From an uncultured Acidobacteriia bacterium (GTDB lineage Bacteria > Acidobacteriota > Terriglobia > Bryobacterales > Bryobacteraceae): a stretch of DNA of 64,000 nucleotides. Shown in pieces: positions 20,060 through 29,253 of the stretch. The translations under genes were made by a program, and so were the position numbers. Numbering within the stretch: position 1 is the stretch's first letter; the number at the start of each line of letters is the position of its first letter. The notes beneath the pieces were generated by a model that saw only the letters and a program-made list of their open reading frames with translations, searched no databases and was not told where the DNA came from. Location: the NCBI GenBank assembly GCA_903851195.1, contig CAINNJ010000004.1:372001-436000 (forward strand). The letters are read 5' to 3'.

Positions 20060-20998
20060 ATGAAACAGCTTCTGGCGTCTGCGCTCGCGATCCTGCTGAT
20101 TCAGCCCGCCAGCATAATTGCGGCTGATAAGAAGAAAGACCCGAACGCCATCGGCGACCGTAATGTCGCGGCGGGCGCGAATTTCTACAGCCTCGAAAAA
20201 GAGATCGCGCTCGGCAAACAGCTTTCCATCGAAGTGCGGAAGCAGGCGCGCATCGTGGACGATCCCATCGCCGCCGAATACCTCAACCGCCTCGGGCAAA
20301 ATCTCGTCCGGAATTCCGATGTCACGTTCCCCGTTTCCTTCACGTTAATCGACGCGGACGAAATTAACGCGTTTACACTGCCCGGCGGATTTATTTTCGT
20401 CAACACCGCCGTGCTCCGCCTCTCCGACAACGAAGCGGAACTGGCTTCCGTGCTCGCCCATGAACTGGGACACGCCGCCGCCCGCCACGCCACCCGGCAG
20501 GCCACGCGCGATCAGATGATCAGCATGGGCACTCTTCCGCTGGCCGTCTTCGGCGGCGTCGCCGGCCTTGCCGTCAGACAAGCGGCCGGCTTAATGGCCC
20601 CGATGGCCTTCTTCCACTTCTCCCGCGCCTTCGAGACCGAAGCGGACCTGCTCGGCATCCAGTATCTCTGGAAAGCCGGTTACGACCCCAACGCCAGTGT
20701 CGATCTGTTCGAGCGCGTGGAATCCACCGAGCGCAGGCAGCCCGGCGCGGTCTCCAGACTCTTCCGCACGCACCCTCTCACGCCCGACCGCATCGAGAAG
20801 ACCCAGAACAACATCAATGCGCTGCTGCCGAAGCAGGCCGAATACGTCATCAACACGTCCGAATACGAGGCGGTGCGCGAACGTCTCGCGCAGCTCTCCA
20901 CCCTGCAAAAAGCCGACCCCAAAGACGCCACGAAGCCGACCCTGCGCCGCACCCCTTCCGAACATATCGGCGACGCCGAAACGGAAAAGCGTCCGTAA
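20060..20998 (+). CDS. Secreted or periplasmic M48-family zinc metalloprotease
   Basis: From ATG 20060 the protein has 312 residues with a signal peptide (MKQLLASALAILLIQPASIIA). A GTG at 20036 is an alternative start. The M48 signature HELGH is at residues 134-138, and the third zinc ligand is in FETEADLLGIQY. The N-terminal strand pattern EIALGKQLSIEV and the NAFTLPGGFIFVNTAVL segment are those of BepA/Oma1-like peptidases, which degrade misassembled outer-membrane proteins. BepA normally also has a TPR tail, which is missing here. The stop codon abuts the convergent DUF1501 stop with no spacer. Confidence 0.92.
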   Translation: MKQLLASALAILLIQPASIIAADKKKDPNAIGDRNVAAGANFYSLEKEIALGKQLSIEVRKQARIVDDPIAAEYLNRLGQNLVRNSDVTFPVSFTLIDADEINAFTLPGGFIFVNTAVLRLSDNEAELASVLAHELGHAAARHATRQATRDQMISMGTLPLAVFGGVAGLAVRQAAGLMAPMAFFHFSRAFETEADLLGIQYLWKAGYDPNASVDLFERVESTERRQPGAVSRLFRTHPLTPDRIEKTQNNINALLPKQAEYVINTSEYEAVRERLAQLSTLQKADPKDATKPTLRRTPSEHIGDAETEKRP

Positions 20999-22408
20999 TC
21001 AGATCAGAATATCTTTAACCACGTCTCCCGAGATCCCGGTGAGCCGCGCATCCAGGCCCTGGTACTTCACCGCCAGCCGTTTGTGGTCGATCCCCAGCAC
21101 GTGCAGCATCGTCGCATGGAAATCATGCACCGTGACCACATTCTCCGCCGCCGCGTAACCCAGGTCGTCCGTCGCCCCGTAACTGATCCCCGGCTTGATG
21201 CCGCCGCCGGCCATCAGATACGTGAAGCCCTTGATGTGATGGTCGCGGCCGTTGCCTCCCTGCGACATCGGCGTGCGCCCGAACTCCCCGCCCCAGATCA
21301 CCAGCGTGTCTTCCAGCATGCCGCGCTGCTTCAGATCTTTGATCAGCGCCGCCGTCGCGCGATCCGTCTCCTGCGCCTTGAATTCCATGTTGTTTTTGAC
21401 GTCGTTATGGTGATCCCAGTCCCGATGGTAGAGCTGGATAAACCGCACCCCGCGCTCCGCCAGCTTCCTCGCCAGCAGACAATTCGAAGCATAGGAACCA
21501 TCGCCGGGATTCGCCCCGTACATCTCCAGCACGCTCTTCGGCTCTTTGCTGACGTCCACCAGATCCGGCACGCTCGCCTGCATCTTAAACGCCAGTTCAT
21601 ACTGCGCCACCCGCGTCAGAATCTCGGGATCTTTCAGCGTCCCGTATTCGATCCGGTTCAGCGCATTCACCGCGTCGATCGACTGCTGCTGCAGCTTCCG
21701 GTTCACGCCCGCCGGATTATTGATATACAGCACCGGGTCGCCGATCGAATTAAACTTCACGCCCTGAAACTTACTCGGCAGAATTCCCGCCGACCACTGC
21801 CGCGCCGCGATCGGCTGCATCTGCCCGCCCTTGCCGGACGACACCAGCACCACGAAACCCGGCAGATTTTCCGCATCCGCGCCCAGCCCGTAAAGCAGCC
21901 AGGAGCCCATACTGGGGCGCCCCGGAATAATGGAGCCCGTGTTCATCACCGTATGCGCCGGGTCGTGATTAATCTGCTCCGTCGTCATGGACCGCACGAT
22001 GCACAAATCGTCCACAATCCCGCCGATATGCGGGAATAATTCACACAATAGTTCGCCGTTTTTCCCGAACCGCTTAAATGGATGCCGAGGACCGAAACAC
22101 AGCAGTTCCTTGCCCTGCAACTGCGCGATCTGCTGCCCCTTCGTGAGCGACTCCGGCATCGGCTTACCGTCGAGCTTCGCCAGTTCCGGCTTGTAATCGA
22201 ACGTTTCCAGATGCGAAGGCCCGCCCGCCTGATACAGGAAGATCACGCGCTTCGCCTTCGCCGCATGATGCAGCGGATTCACCACGCCCTTCGACGCGAT
22301 GGACTGCGCGAACGCCTTCGGCGAAAGCAGCGAATTCAGCGCAATCATGCCCAGCCCGCCGAACCCGTGGCGGAGGAACGATCTTCGGCAAGTATCCGTT
22401 GTTGTCAT
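20999..22408 (-). CDS. DUF1501 sulfatase-like protein, Tat-exported
   Basis: The 469-residue protein starts with a twin-arginine-type signal (RRSFLRHGFGGLGM). It has the DUF1501 pattern of alkaline-phosphatase-fold proteins: KRVIFLYQAGGPSHLETFDYK, CIVRSMTTEQINHDPAHTVMN, LVIWGGEFGRTP and GRDHHIKGFTYLMAGGG. The family is always found next to planctomycete-type cytochrome proteins, as here, where that gene ends 26 nt upstream on the same strand. The biochemical role is not established; a joint role in breaking down complex or sulfated polymers at the envelope is the usual inference. The tat genes at 38.5-40.2 kb could serve its export. Confidence 0.92.
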   Translation of the reverse strand: MTTTDTCRRSFLRHGFGGLGMIALNSLLSPKAFAQSIASKGVVNPLHHAAKAKRVIFLYQAGGPSHLETFDYKPELAKLDGKPMPESLTKGQQIAQLQGKELLCFGPRHPFKRFGKNGELLCELFPHIGGIVDDLCIVRSMTTEQINHDPAHTVMNTGSIIPGRPSMGSWLLYGLGADAENLPGFVVLVSSGKGGQMQPIAARQWSAGILPSKFQGVKFNSIGDPVLYINNPAGVNRKLQQQSIDAVNALNRIEYGTLKDPEILTRVAQYELAFKMQASVPDLVDVSKEPKSVLEMYGANPGDGSYASNCLLARKLAERGVRFIQLYHRDWDHHNDVKNNMEFKAQETDRATAALIKDLKQRGMLEDTLVIWGGEFGRTPMSQGGNGRDHHIKGFTYLMAGGGIKPGISYGATDDLGYAAAENVVTVHDFHATMLHVLGIDHKRLAVKYQGLDARLTGISGDVVKDILI

Positions 22409-22434
22409 GTCGTTCAGGCCTCAGTTTCTCGTAC

Positions 22435-25400
22435 TCAGTTTCGGGTAATGGTCTCGTGCAGGTTGAGAATCGCCCGCGTCACCACCGTCATCGCGGCGGT
22501 CTCTACGGCTTTCTCCGGCCTTGGCGCCTCTCCCGTCGCCACCAGCGCCGCAGCCGATTTCGGATCCGCCCGGAACTGCCGCAGACTCTCCCGATACAGC
22601 CCGTCCAGCACCCGCCGCTCAGCCGCGCTTGGCGCGCGATCCTCGGCCTGCGTAAACGCCCAGCCAATCGGATTCTTCCCGCCCGCCGCCATCGCCCGCT
22701 GCGCGAACACCCGCGCCGCTTCCACGAAAATCGGATCGTTCAGCAGATCGAGCGCCTGCAGCGGCGTATTGGAATTCACCCGGTTCACGGTGCACTCCTC
22801 GCGCGTCGGGGCGTCGAAGTTCAGCAACTCAGGATGCAGAAAGGTCCGCTGCCACTGCGTGTACACCGCACGGCGATACAGATCTTCACCGCGGCTTTCC
22901 GAATAATCGCGCTTCGGAAAATTCATCGCCAGCAGATACCCCGGCGGCGTCACGGGCCGCACCGGCGGTCCGCCGAACTGATCCACCAGCAGCCCGGCCA
23001 GCGACAGCGCCGTGTCGTGCACCGTCTCGGCTTCCACGCGGAACCGGCTCTGCCGCGCAATCAGACGGTTATCCGGATCTTTCTCCTCCAGCTCCGGCGT
23101 GACCACCGAAGACTGCCGGTACGCCCGGCTCATCACAATCGTGCGCACCAGTTGCTTTATATCCCAATGCTCCTGAAACTCCGCCGCCAGCCAGTCGAGC
23201 AGTTCCGGATGCACCGGCGCCTCCCCCTGGGAGCCCAGATCGTCCAGCGCCTTCGAAATACCGGTCCCGAAAAACTCGCGCCACACCCGGTTCACATACG
23301 CCCGCGCGGTCAGCGGATTCTCTTTCGACACCAGCCAGTTCGCCAGATCGAGCCGCGTCGCCCGTCGCTCCCCCGTATCGAGCTTGCCCAGAAACGCCGG
23401 AATCGCCGGCTGCACGATTTCGGTCGTGTCATTCATCCAGTCCGCCCGCGGCAGGATGTGCGTAACGCTCGGCTCCGTGGCTTCCGTCGTCACCACCCGC
23501 GGAATCGACCAGAAGAACAGCGTCCGCGCCATCTCGGCCTGCGCGGACCGGATCAGCGCGGCCTGCAACTCCGGCCGCGAAAATTCATAGAACTCCAGCA
23601 GCGCCTTCTGCTGCTTCTCATCGCGCTTCTCGGGCTCCGCTTTCAACGCGTCCCGGACATCGGCCGGAACGCCGTGGTCGACATCCACATTGAGCGTCGC
23701 CTGCGGCCCGTCGTCCTTGCGCGAGTCCAGTTGTTTCTTGCCGTCTTCCAGTTCCGGCCACGAGTACTCGGCTTCGGACAGCGCCACGCGAAACCGCCCG
23801 ATCACCGCCCTTCGCAGCGAAGCTTCCTGACGCAGCCGGATCGTAATCACCGAATCCGCCTGCGTCGTCACCTTCCCCCCGAACCGCAGCGCGATCATGT
23901 AATTCCTTGCCTCGGCAATCCCGCCCGCCCAGCCCGTCCGCGCGTCCCCGTCGATCGCCGCCATCGCCGGCCCATCCACCTGCTCACCGGCCTTATTGGC
24001 CGTCGCCAGCACCAACGGCAGCCGCGCGCCGTTCATCTCCGCTTCCACCTCGGAAAGCACGAAACGATCAGCCCCGCGTGCCAGCCGCGCTCCAGGCAAT
24101 GACTCGTCCTGATGCACATCGACACCCAGCGCTGTCCACGTGCCCGCGCCCGGCCGAATCTGCACCGTATACGTGTCGCTATCCGGAATCGGGCCGCTCG
24201 CCACCACCAGCCCATCGCCGCGCTTGTGCTCGAACTTGAGCGAGCCCGCCGCATAAAACGCGCTGTCGATCTCCTGCTGGTCGTAAATCGTCAGCACCGA
24301 ACCCTTCGCCGCCTTCGCCGACACAGGCACCTGCCAACGCCACGGACGGTCGTTCGCCTCAACCGGAATCTTCAACAGCAGTTGCTTCGCGGCGTCGTCG
24401 AGTTCGCGCTTGGCCTCCGCAGCCGCGGCCGTGAGCGCATCCAGCTTCGCCTGCTGCTCCGGCGTGGCCAGCAGCAACTTCGCCCCCCACGCGCTCTCGC
24501 CGCGATCCGGCATCAGACCGGTCTCTTTAATATCGGCGAAGAACGCTTTCATCGAATAAAAGTCTTTCGAGGTAAACGGATCGAATTTATGGTCGTGACA
24601 CTCCGCGCAGCCCATCGTGGAACCCAGCCACGCCGCGCTCAGCGTGCGCACCCGGTCCGCGCCGTACTTCGCCAGATACTCCTTGGGCTGCAGCCCGCCT
24701 TCCGCCGAATAACGGTTCATCCGGTTATACGCCGACGCGATTTTCTGCTCCACGCCCGCATTCGGCAGCAGATCCCCGGCCAGTTGTTCCCGCGTGAAAA
24801 CGTCGAACGGCTTGTTATCCCGAAATGCCCGCAGCACATAATCCCGATAGGGCCACGCGGGCCAGAGATTGTCGCCGTGGAAGCCAGAGGAATCCGCGTA
24901 GCGCACCGCATCCAGCCAGTGCATCGCCTGCTTCTCGGCATAATGCGGCGACGCGAGCAGCCGGTCCACCACCTTGCTCCACGCCTCGGGCGACCGGTCA
25001 TTCTGAAATGCCGCAACCTCTTCCGGAGCAGGCGGCAGCCCAGTCAGATCGAACGACGCGCGGCGCAGCAGCGTCCTCCGGTCCGCCTCCCCCGAAAGAT
25101 GCAGCCCTTCCCGCGCCAGACGCGCTTCCAGAAACGCGTCGACGGGCGATTCGGAACCCGGCGCGCCCGCGGGCAGAGCCGGCTTTCTAATAGGCTGATA
25201 CGCCCAGTGCCCCTCGTACTTCGCGCCTTCCTCCACCCACCGGCGGATCGTCTGCTTCTGCGCGTCCGTCAGACTCTTGCGCGAATAATCGGGCGGCATC
25301 TTCCGCGCGTCCGTGGCGAAGATACGCGCCAGAATCTCGCTCTGCTCCGGCGCTCCGGGCACAATCGGGGTCTTCCCGTTGCCAAGCGGCTTCGTCGCTT

Positions 25401-25569
25401 CCTCGCGCAGATCGAGCCGCATGTTGGCCAGCCGCGAACTCTTGTCCGGACCGTGGCACCGGAAACACGTCTCCGCCATAATCGGCCGGATGTCGCGATT
25501 GAAAGATACCGGTTCCGCACCGGCGGCAGCAGCGCAACAGAGGACAAGAGCAGCGGCTCGCATAAGCAT
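22435..25569 (-). CDS. Planctomycete-type cytochrome c domain protein (PSCyt1-DUF1549-DUF1553)
   Basis: The start is ATG 25569 (MLMRAAALVLCC), which gives a clean signal peptide; ATG 25587 is six codons upstream. The product is 1044 residues. A single heme site CFRCH lies near residue 36 in the PSCyt1 domain. DUF1549 follows (about 115-320; DAFLEARLAREGL, RRASFDLTGLPP, WLDAVRYADSSGFHGD). A concanavalin-like insert occupies the middle, and DUF1553 the C-terminus (VNRVWREFFGTGI, LNDPIFVEAARVFAQR). The heme implies electron transfer in the periplasm. It is upstream of and cotranscribed with the DUF1501 gene. This pair is typical of Planctomycetes and Acidobacteria; the substrate is unknown. Confidence 0.92.
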   Translation of the reverse strand: MLMRAAALVLCCAAAAGAEPVSFNRDIRPIMAETCFRCHGPDKSSRLANMRLDLREEATKPLGNGKTPIVPGAPEQSEILARIFATDARKMPPDYSRKSLTDAQKQTIRRWVEEGAKYEGHWAYQPIRKPALPAGAPGSESPVDAFLEARLAREGLHLSGEADRRTLLRRASFDLTGLPPAPEEVAAFQNDRSPEAWSKVVDRLLASPHYAEKQAMHWLDAVRYADSSGFHGDNLWPAWPYRDYVLRAFRDNKPFDVFTREQLAGDLLPNAGVEQKIASAYNRMNRYSAEGGLQPKEYLAKYGADRVRTLSAAWLGSTMGCAECHDHKFDPFTSKDFYSMKAFFADIKETGLMPDRGESAWGAKLLLATPEQQAKLDALTAAAAEAKRELDDAAKQLLLKIPVEANDRPWRWQVPVSAKAAKGSVLTIYDQQEIDSAFYAAGSLKFEHKRGDGLVVASGPIPDSDTYTVQIRPGAGTWTALGVDVHQDESLPGARLARGADRFVLSEVEAEMNGARLPLVLATANKAGEQVDGPAMAAIDGDARTGWAGGIAEARNYMIALRFGGKVTTQADSVITIRLRQEASLRRAVIGRFRVALSEAEYSWPELEDGKKQLDSRKDDGPQATLNVDVDHGVPADVRDALKAEPEKRDEKQQKALLEFYEFSRPELQAALIRSAQAEMARTLFFWSIPRVVTTEATEPSVTHILPRADWMNDTTEIVQPAIPAFLGKLDTGERRATRLDLANWLVSKENPLTARAYVNRVWREFFGTGISKALDDLGSQGEAPVHPELLDWLAAEFQEHWDIKQLVRTIVMSRAYRQSSVVTPELEEKDPDNRLIARQSRFRVEAETVHDTALSLAGLLVDQFGGPPVRPVTPPGYLLAMNFPKRDYSESRGEDLYRRAVYTQWQRTFLHPELLNFDAPTREECTVNRVNSNTPLQALDLLNDPIFVEAARVFAQRAMAAGGKNPIGWAFTQAEDRAPSAAERRVLDGLYRESLRQFRADPKSAAALVATGEAPRPEKAVETAAMTVVTRAILNLHETITRN

Positions 25570-25623
25570 GGTTAATCTTTCGACCATCATATGCCCGTTG
25601 CCCTGATCCCGACACACCACCCA

Positions 25624-25820
25624 GCTCCCGGCGCAACCCAGGAAAATTGTCCTCGACAACCGGGGCGCCAATCAGATGCAGGACTTCCAGGCCATGTCGT
25701 TGAAGGTAAAAATCGTTCCGGGCTCGACAACGCCCGTATGCTCGGCACCATCAAAGACGACATCCTCCGCTTCTGCCGAAGGCATGGGTTTCGGAGGTGG
25801 TTGCCGGAGGCAATTGGTTA
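25624..25820 (+). pseudogene. Internally deleted remnant of the 2-hydroxyacid dehydrogenase paralogue
   Basis: Bases 25624-25719 align without gaps to 26850-26945 of the intact dehydrogenase gene; by hand I count 9 mismatches in 96. From 25720 the sequence jumps to the equivalent of 27712 onward (CTCGACAACGCCCG), near the 3' end. The join sits on CGTTCC, a hexamer present at both edges in the intact gene (26940 and 27706), so 766 bp are missing and the frame is shifted. A further 1-nt insertion follows near 25775. The remnant encodes no useful protein. It lies in the same orientation about 1.2 kb before the intact copy, with the PEP-CTERM gene between them. The rest of the gap 25570-25949 shows nothing else. 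Confidence 0.85.
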
Positions 25821-25949
25821 AGTTATCTGGAATGACGTCCGGGGGGTTGCTTTTAAATTCGATGCGACCCGCCGCACCCGATAGCGAATGCGGCGGGCCG
25901 AAACTCCGGCCCGGAAAAGCAGTCCGGACCGGGATGAAGCCGGAGGGAA

Positions 25950-26423
25950 TTAGCGGCTGAGTTTCCGCTTCAGGCCGGCGAGGACGGCGATTCCGGTCAG
26001 AGCGGTCAGAACGCTCGCGGGTTCCGGGGCGGCCGGGGCGCTCTCGGTGGCAGTTGCATACGTCTCCGAGTAGGCCAGAGGTGCAAAGTCGTCGGCGATG
26101 GTGCCCGAGTTGGTTCTATCTTCGACGCTCACAGCGAGGCCCGAGGCGTAAGCAAAAAGGGGGCCGACTGGATTGCCTCCAAAGATGATAGTCCCCAGCT
26201 AAGTGCCAACGGTGCTCGCAAACGTCTTCGCAAGGGTTTTGTCGCCCCACCATGGCTCCGAACTCAGCGTGCTGGAGAGAGAATTGTAGCTGCCCGTAGT
26301 CGTGGACACGTCATAGCTGACGCCGTTGACCGTGACGTTGATGGTGGCAGCCTGCGCGGGAACCACCGTCGCCAGGGTAACCAGACCGAAACAAATAACC
26401 GTGGAAATCAGATTCATTTTCAT
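25950..26423 (-). pseudogene. PEP-CTERM-sorted protein with in-frame amber codon
   Basis: From ATG 26423 a signal peptide (MKMNLISTVICFGLVTLATV, cleaved after AQA) leads a small secreted domain (NVTVNGVSYDVST, SSEPWWGDKTLAKTFA). TAG at 26199-26201 interrupts it after residue 74. The same frame then continues with LGTIIFGGNPVGPLFAY and ends in a PEP-CTERM tail: EPASVLTALTG, a hydrophobic segment and LKRKLSR. The reading frame is otherwise intact over 158 codons. The likely ancestral codon is CAG (one C-to-T change). It is either a fresh pseudogene, a suppressed amber codon or a sequencing error. PEP-CTERM proteins are processed by exosortase and tied to exopolysaccharide export. No exosortase gene is in this window. 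Confidence 0.8.
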
Positions 26424-26808
26424 ATGTTTATTGGAAAAGTCTCCGTGTAATGGCGAGAATATCACGGACCTTCTCCTGGTTGAAAGTTTTATTTTCCGCG
26501 CTTCATGAGACTTCCAAAACTGCCGCGCGGAATTCAGGAAAGTTTTGCGGAAACGTCCGTGAACGCCTGAGAATGGCCGGGCGGATTTCGGGAGCGCCTT
26601 CAAGGCGGGCTGCATTTCGGACAGCGGGCGATGATGCGATTCGTCATCCGGGTCAAATGACGCGGCGAAGGGAGGATTGCGGCGTCTGTGCCGTTGTTGA
26701 TGCAGGTATTGTTTTTGTGCCGCTGATTCCCGGCTGGATTCACGACCCGGCGAGTCACCACCTCCGGGCAGGTCCGAAGCCCATGGAACGTGCGATAGAA
26801 TTCAGCCG
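26424..26808. other. Intergenic region, no gene recognised
   Basis: This 385-bp stretch lies between the divergent PEP-CTERM and dehydrogenase genes. Short open frames exist on both strands but lack family features, a good ribosome site or codon bias. It must contain the two divergent promoters; none could be fixed by eye. GGAG lies about 15 nt upstream of the PEP-CTERM start. Confidence 0.4.
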
Positions 26809-27816
26809 ATGCGACTACTCTTCTCCGCCATGCTGCTCGGCGCCACCCTGCTCCCGGCGCAAACCAAGAAAATCGTCCTCTACAACCCGGGCGCCAACCA
26901 GGTGCAGGACTTCCAGGCCGTGTCGTCGAAGGTAAAAATCGTTCCCGCCAACAGCGGTAACGTGCTGCGGGAAATCGCGGATGCCGATGGCTTCATCGGC
27001 GTGATCACGCCGGAGATGTATGCCGCGTCGAAGCGCCTCAAGTGGGTCGGCGTCATGTCCGCCGGCGTCGAAAACATCCTGCAGGTGCCCGGAGCCGAGC
27101 CGTTCAAAAACAGCGACGTCGTGCTGACGAATAACAAAGTCGTGCAGGGCATCGAAATCGCCGACCACGCCCTCGCGCTGCTCCTCTACACCACCCGCCG
27201 CATCAATGAATATGCCGTGAGCACCGCCGCCGGCGAGTGGCCCCGCACCCCGTTCAAAGGCATCGAACTGCGCGGCAAGACCGCCGTGATCATCGGAGTG
27301 GGCGGCATCGGCACCAACATCGCCCTGCGCTGCTGGGCTTTCGGCATGCACGTGATCGGCGTGGACCCCGAAGAGAAACCCATCGTTTCCTATATCGACC
27401 GCGTCGTGAAACCGGATCAGCTGGATGAAGTGGTTCCCCTCGCCGACGTCGTGTTCATCTCGGCCCCTGACACCGACAAGAGCCACAAAATGTTCGGCGC
27501 GAAGCAGTTCGACCTGATGAAACAGCACTCGTACTTTGTCGCCGTCAGCCGCGGCGGCGTTTACGATATGAACGGTCTGGTGAAGGCACTGGACAGCCAG
27601 AAACTCGATGGCGCGGGCGTGGACGTCACCGACCCGGAACCGCTTCCCAAAGGCCACCCGCTCTACTCATTCAAGAACGTCGTCGTAACGCCGCACATCG
27701 CCGGCCGTTCCGATCTCGACAACGCCCGCATGATCGGCACCATAAAAGAAAATATCCACCGGTTCGCGGAAGGCATGCCCTTCGTGAACGTGGTGGATAA
27801 GAAAAAAGGCTACTAA
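26809..27816 (+). CDS. D-isomer-specific 2-hydroxyacid dehydrogenase with signal peptide
   Basis: The 335-residue protein has all D-2-hydroxyacid dehydrogenase features. The NAD-binding loop is GVGGIG (163-168) followed by an acidic residue at the end of the next strand (VIGVDPEE). The catalytic triad is Arg248 (AVSRGGVYD), Glu277 (TDPEPLP) and His296 (TPHIAGR). Unusually it opens with a signal-peptide-like stretch, MRLLFSAMLLGATLLPAQ, ahead of the first strand KKIVLYNP, implying export although NAD(H) is cytoplasmic. The family reduces 2-keto acids or oxidises D-2-hydroxyacids. A 91%-identical deletion remnant lies upstream at 25624. A hairpin follows the stop. Confidence 0.9.
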   Translation: MRLLFSAMLLGATLLPAQTKKIVLYNPGANQVQDFQAVSSKVKIVPANSGNVLREIADADGFIGVITPEMYAASKRLKWVGVMSAGVENILQVPGAEPFKNSDVVLTNNKVVQGIEIADHALALLLYTTRRINEYAVSTAAGEWPRTPFKGIELRGKTAVIIGVGGIGTNIALRCWAFGMHVIGVDPEEKPIVSYIDRVVKPDQLDEVVPLADVVFISAPDTDKSHKMFGAKQFDLMKQHSYFVAVSRGGVYDMNGLVKALDSQKLDGAGVDVTDPEPLPKGHPLYSFKNVVVTPHIAGRSDLDNARMIGTIKENIHRFAEGMPFVNVVDKKKGY

Positions 27817-27823
27817 GCGGAAA

Positions 27824-27855
27824 GCCAGGCAGGCTGAGTCACACGCCTGCCTGGC
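27824..27855. terminator. Bidirectional terminator-like hairpin
   Basis: The arms GCCAGGCAGGC (27824-27834) and GCCTGCCTGGC (27845-27855) form a perfect 11-bp stem with a 10-nt loop. It sits between the convergent dehydrogenase and fasciclin genes. There is no long T-run on the + side and only TTT on the minus side. Confidence 0.7.
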
Positions 27856-27865
27856 CGTTGAAAAA

Positions 27866-28330
27866 CTACATCTTCGGCATGATCACGGCGTCGATCACGT
27901 GGATCACGCCGTTGTCGCAAACAATATCGGTCTTGACCACCTTCGCCTGATCGATCATCACGGTGCCGCCCTTTACCGTAACCTTCGCCGACGAGCCTTC
28001 CACCGTCTTCGCACTCTTCATCTTCACCACATCGGCCGCCATCACCTTCCCGGCCACGACGTGATAGGTGAGGATCTTCTTCAGTTTCTCGGGATTCTGC
28101 AGCAAGCTGTCCACCGTACCCGCCGGCAGTTTGGCAAACGCCTCGTCGGTCGGCGCGAAAACCGTGAACGGCCCGGCGCCCTTCAGGGTATCCACCAGCC
28201 CGGCGGCCTTCACGGCGGCCACCAGCGTTTTAAAGTCGCCCGCGGCCACGGCCGTATCGACAATATCGGCGGCGGAAGCGGCAAAAGCGGAACAAGTCAA
28301 CAGCACGGAAGTCAAAAACAAAGCTCTCAT
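27866..28330 (-). CDS. Secreted fasciclin-domain protein
   Basis: ATG 28330 gives 154 residues; upstream frame extension lacks support. A signal peptide ([19 protein letters not shown]) is followed by one FAS1 domain with both conserved blocks: [17 protein letters not shown] (H1) and [11 protein letters not shown] leading to the C-terminal [18 protein letters not shown] (H2). Fasciclin domains mediate adhesion or surface binding, and single-domain secreted versions are common in soil bacteria. No operon partner is obvious, since the upstream SDR gene is 119 bp away on the same strand. Confidence 0.93.
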   Translation of the reverse strand: MRALFLTSVLLTCSAFAASAADIVDTAVAAGDFKTLVAAVKAAGLVDTLKGAGPFTVFAPTDEAFAKLPAGTVDSLLQNPEKLKKILTYHVVAGKVMAADVVKMKSAKTVEGSSAKVTVKGGTVMIDQAKVVKTDIVCDNGVIHVIDAVIMPKM

Positions 28331-28449
28331 GCAGTAACGGATGTTGCGTTCGCGGGCCCGGCGCACGATTCGCGGCGTTCCCGCAAACTCGATTCAGCGC
28401 TGCTTCACGGAAACGCCAATACCTCACCGGCAACTTACAGCAGCCAGCT

Positions 28450-29229
28450 TTATACCGCCGACCGCAGCACCCCGCCATCCACCCGCACCGCCGCGCCATT
28501 CGTCCCCGAAGCCAGCGGACTCGCGAGATAGGCCACCAGATCCGCAATCTCCTCCGGCCTCTCGAACCGCTTCAGCAGCGAGGAGGGCCGAATCTTCTCG
28601 AAGAACATCGTCTCGATCGCCGTCTCGTCGGTCTTCTGCGCGGCCGCCATCTGCTGCACGAAAACCTCGACGCCTTCCGACCGCGTCGGCCCCGGCAGCA
28701 CCGAATTGACCGTGACGTTCGTCCCCGCCGTCAGTTCCGCCAGCCCCCGCGATAAAGCCAGTTGTGCCGTCTTGGTCACGCCATAGTGAATCATCTCGGC
28801 GGGAATCTGCAACGCCGATTCGCTCGACACGAAAATCACCCGTCCCTCGTTGCGCGCCAGCATCAGCGGGAAATAGTGCCGCGACAAACGCACCCCGCTC
28901 ATCACATTCGCTTCCCAGATGCGCGCCCAGTCCTCATCGGAGATCTCCGCGAATGCCTTGGGAAAGAAAATCCCCATGTTGTTCACCAGGATGTCGACAG
29001 CCGGATATTCCGAACCCAGCCGGGCCACCGCATCCGCCCGCGAGAGATCGCCCGCGAAGCCCCGCGTCTTCCCGCCGATCTGACGAATCGCTTCCGCGAC
29101 CCGCTCGTTCGACCGTCCGTTGACGATCACCGCGGCGCCTTCGCGTGCCAGCGCCTTCGCGATCGCGAACCCGATGCCCGCCGTAGATCCGGTCACCAGC
29201 GCCGTCTTGTTCTGAAGTTGTAGATCCAT
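28450..29229 (-). CDS. Short-chain dehydrogenase/reductase
   Basis: This 259-residue classical SDR has the cofactor loop TGSTAGIG (13-20), the NNMG motif (83-86) and catalytic Ser136, Tyr149 and Lys153 (SSES, IHYGVTK). NGRS after the second strand, with a basic residue, favours NADP(H). The C-terminus ends GTNGAAVRVDGGVLRS, typical of the oligomer interface. It oxidises or reduces a carbonyl or alcohol of unknown identity in the cytoplasm. It begins 24 nt after the MarR-family gene on the same strand, so it is probably controlled by that repressor. Confidence 0.93.
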   Translation of the reverse strand: MDLQLQNKTALVTGSTAGIGFAIAKALAREGAAVIVNGRSNERVAEAIRQIGGKTRGFAGDLSRADAVARLGSEYPAVDILVNNMGIFFPKAFAEISDEDWARIWEANVMSGVRLSRHYFPLMLARNEGRVIFVSSESALQIPAEMIHYGVTKTAQLALSRGLAELTAGTNVTVNSVLPGPTRSEGVEVFVQQMAAAQKTDETAIETMFFEKIRPSSLLKRFERPEEIADLVAYLASPLASGTNGAAVRVDGGVLRSAV

Positions 29230-29253
29230 GCGGGTTGGATGCCCCGCGGCGAG

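Noticed and set aside
22399-24102. 567-codon + frame and several neighbours over the PSCyt gene
   Set aside because: Arg/His/Pro-rich shadows of the minus-strand cytochrome gene.
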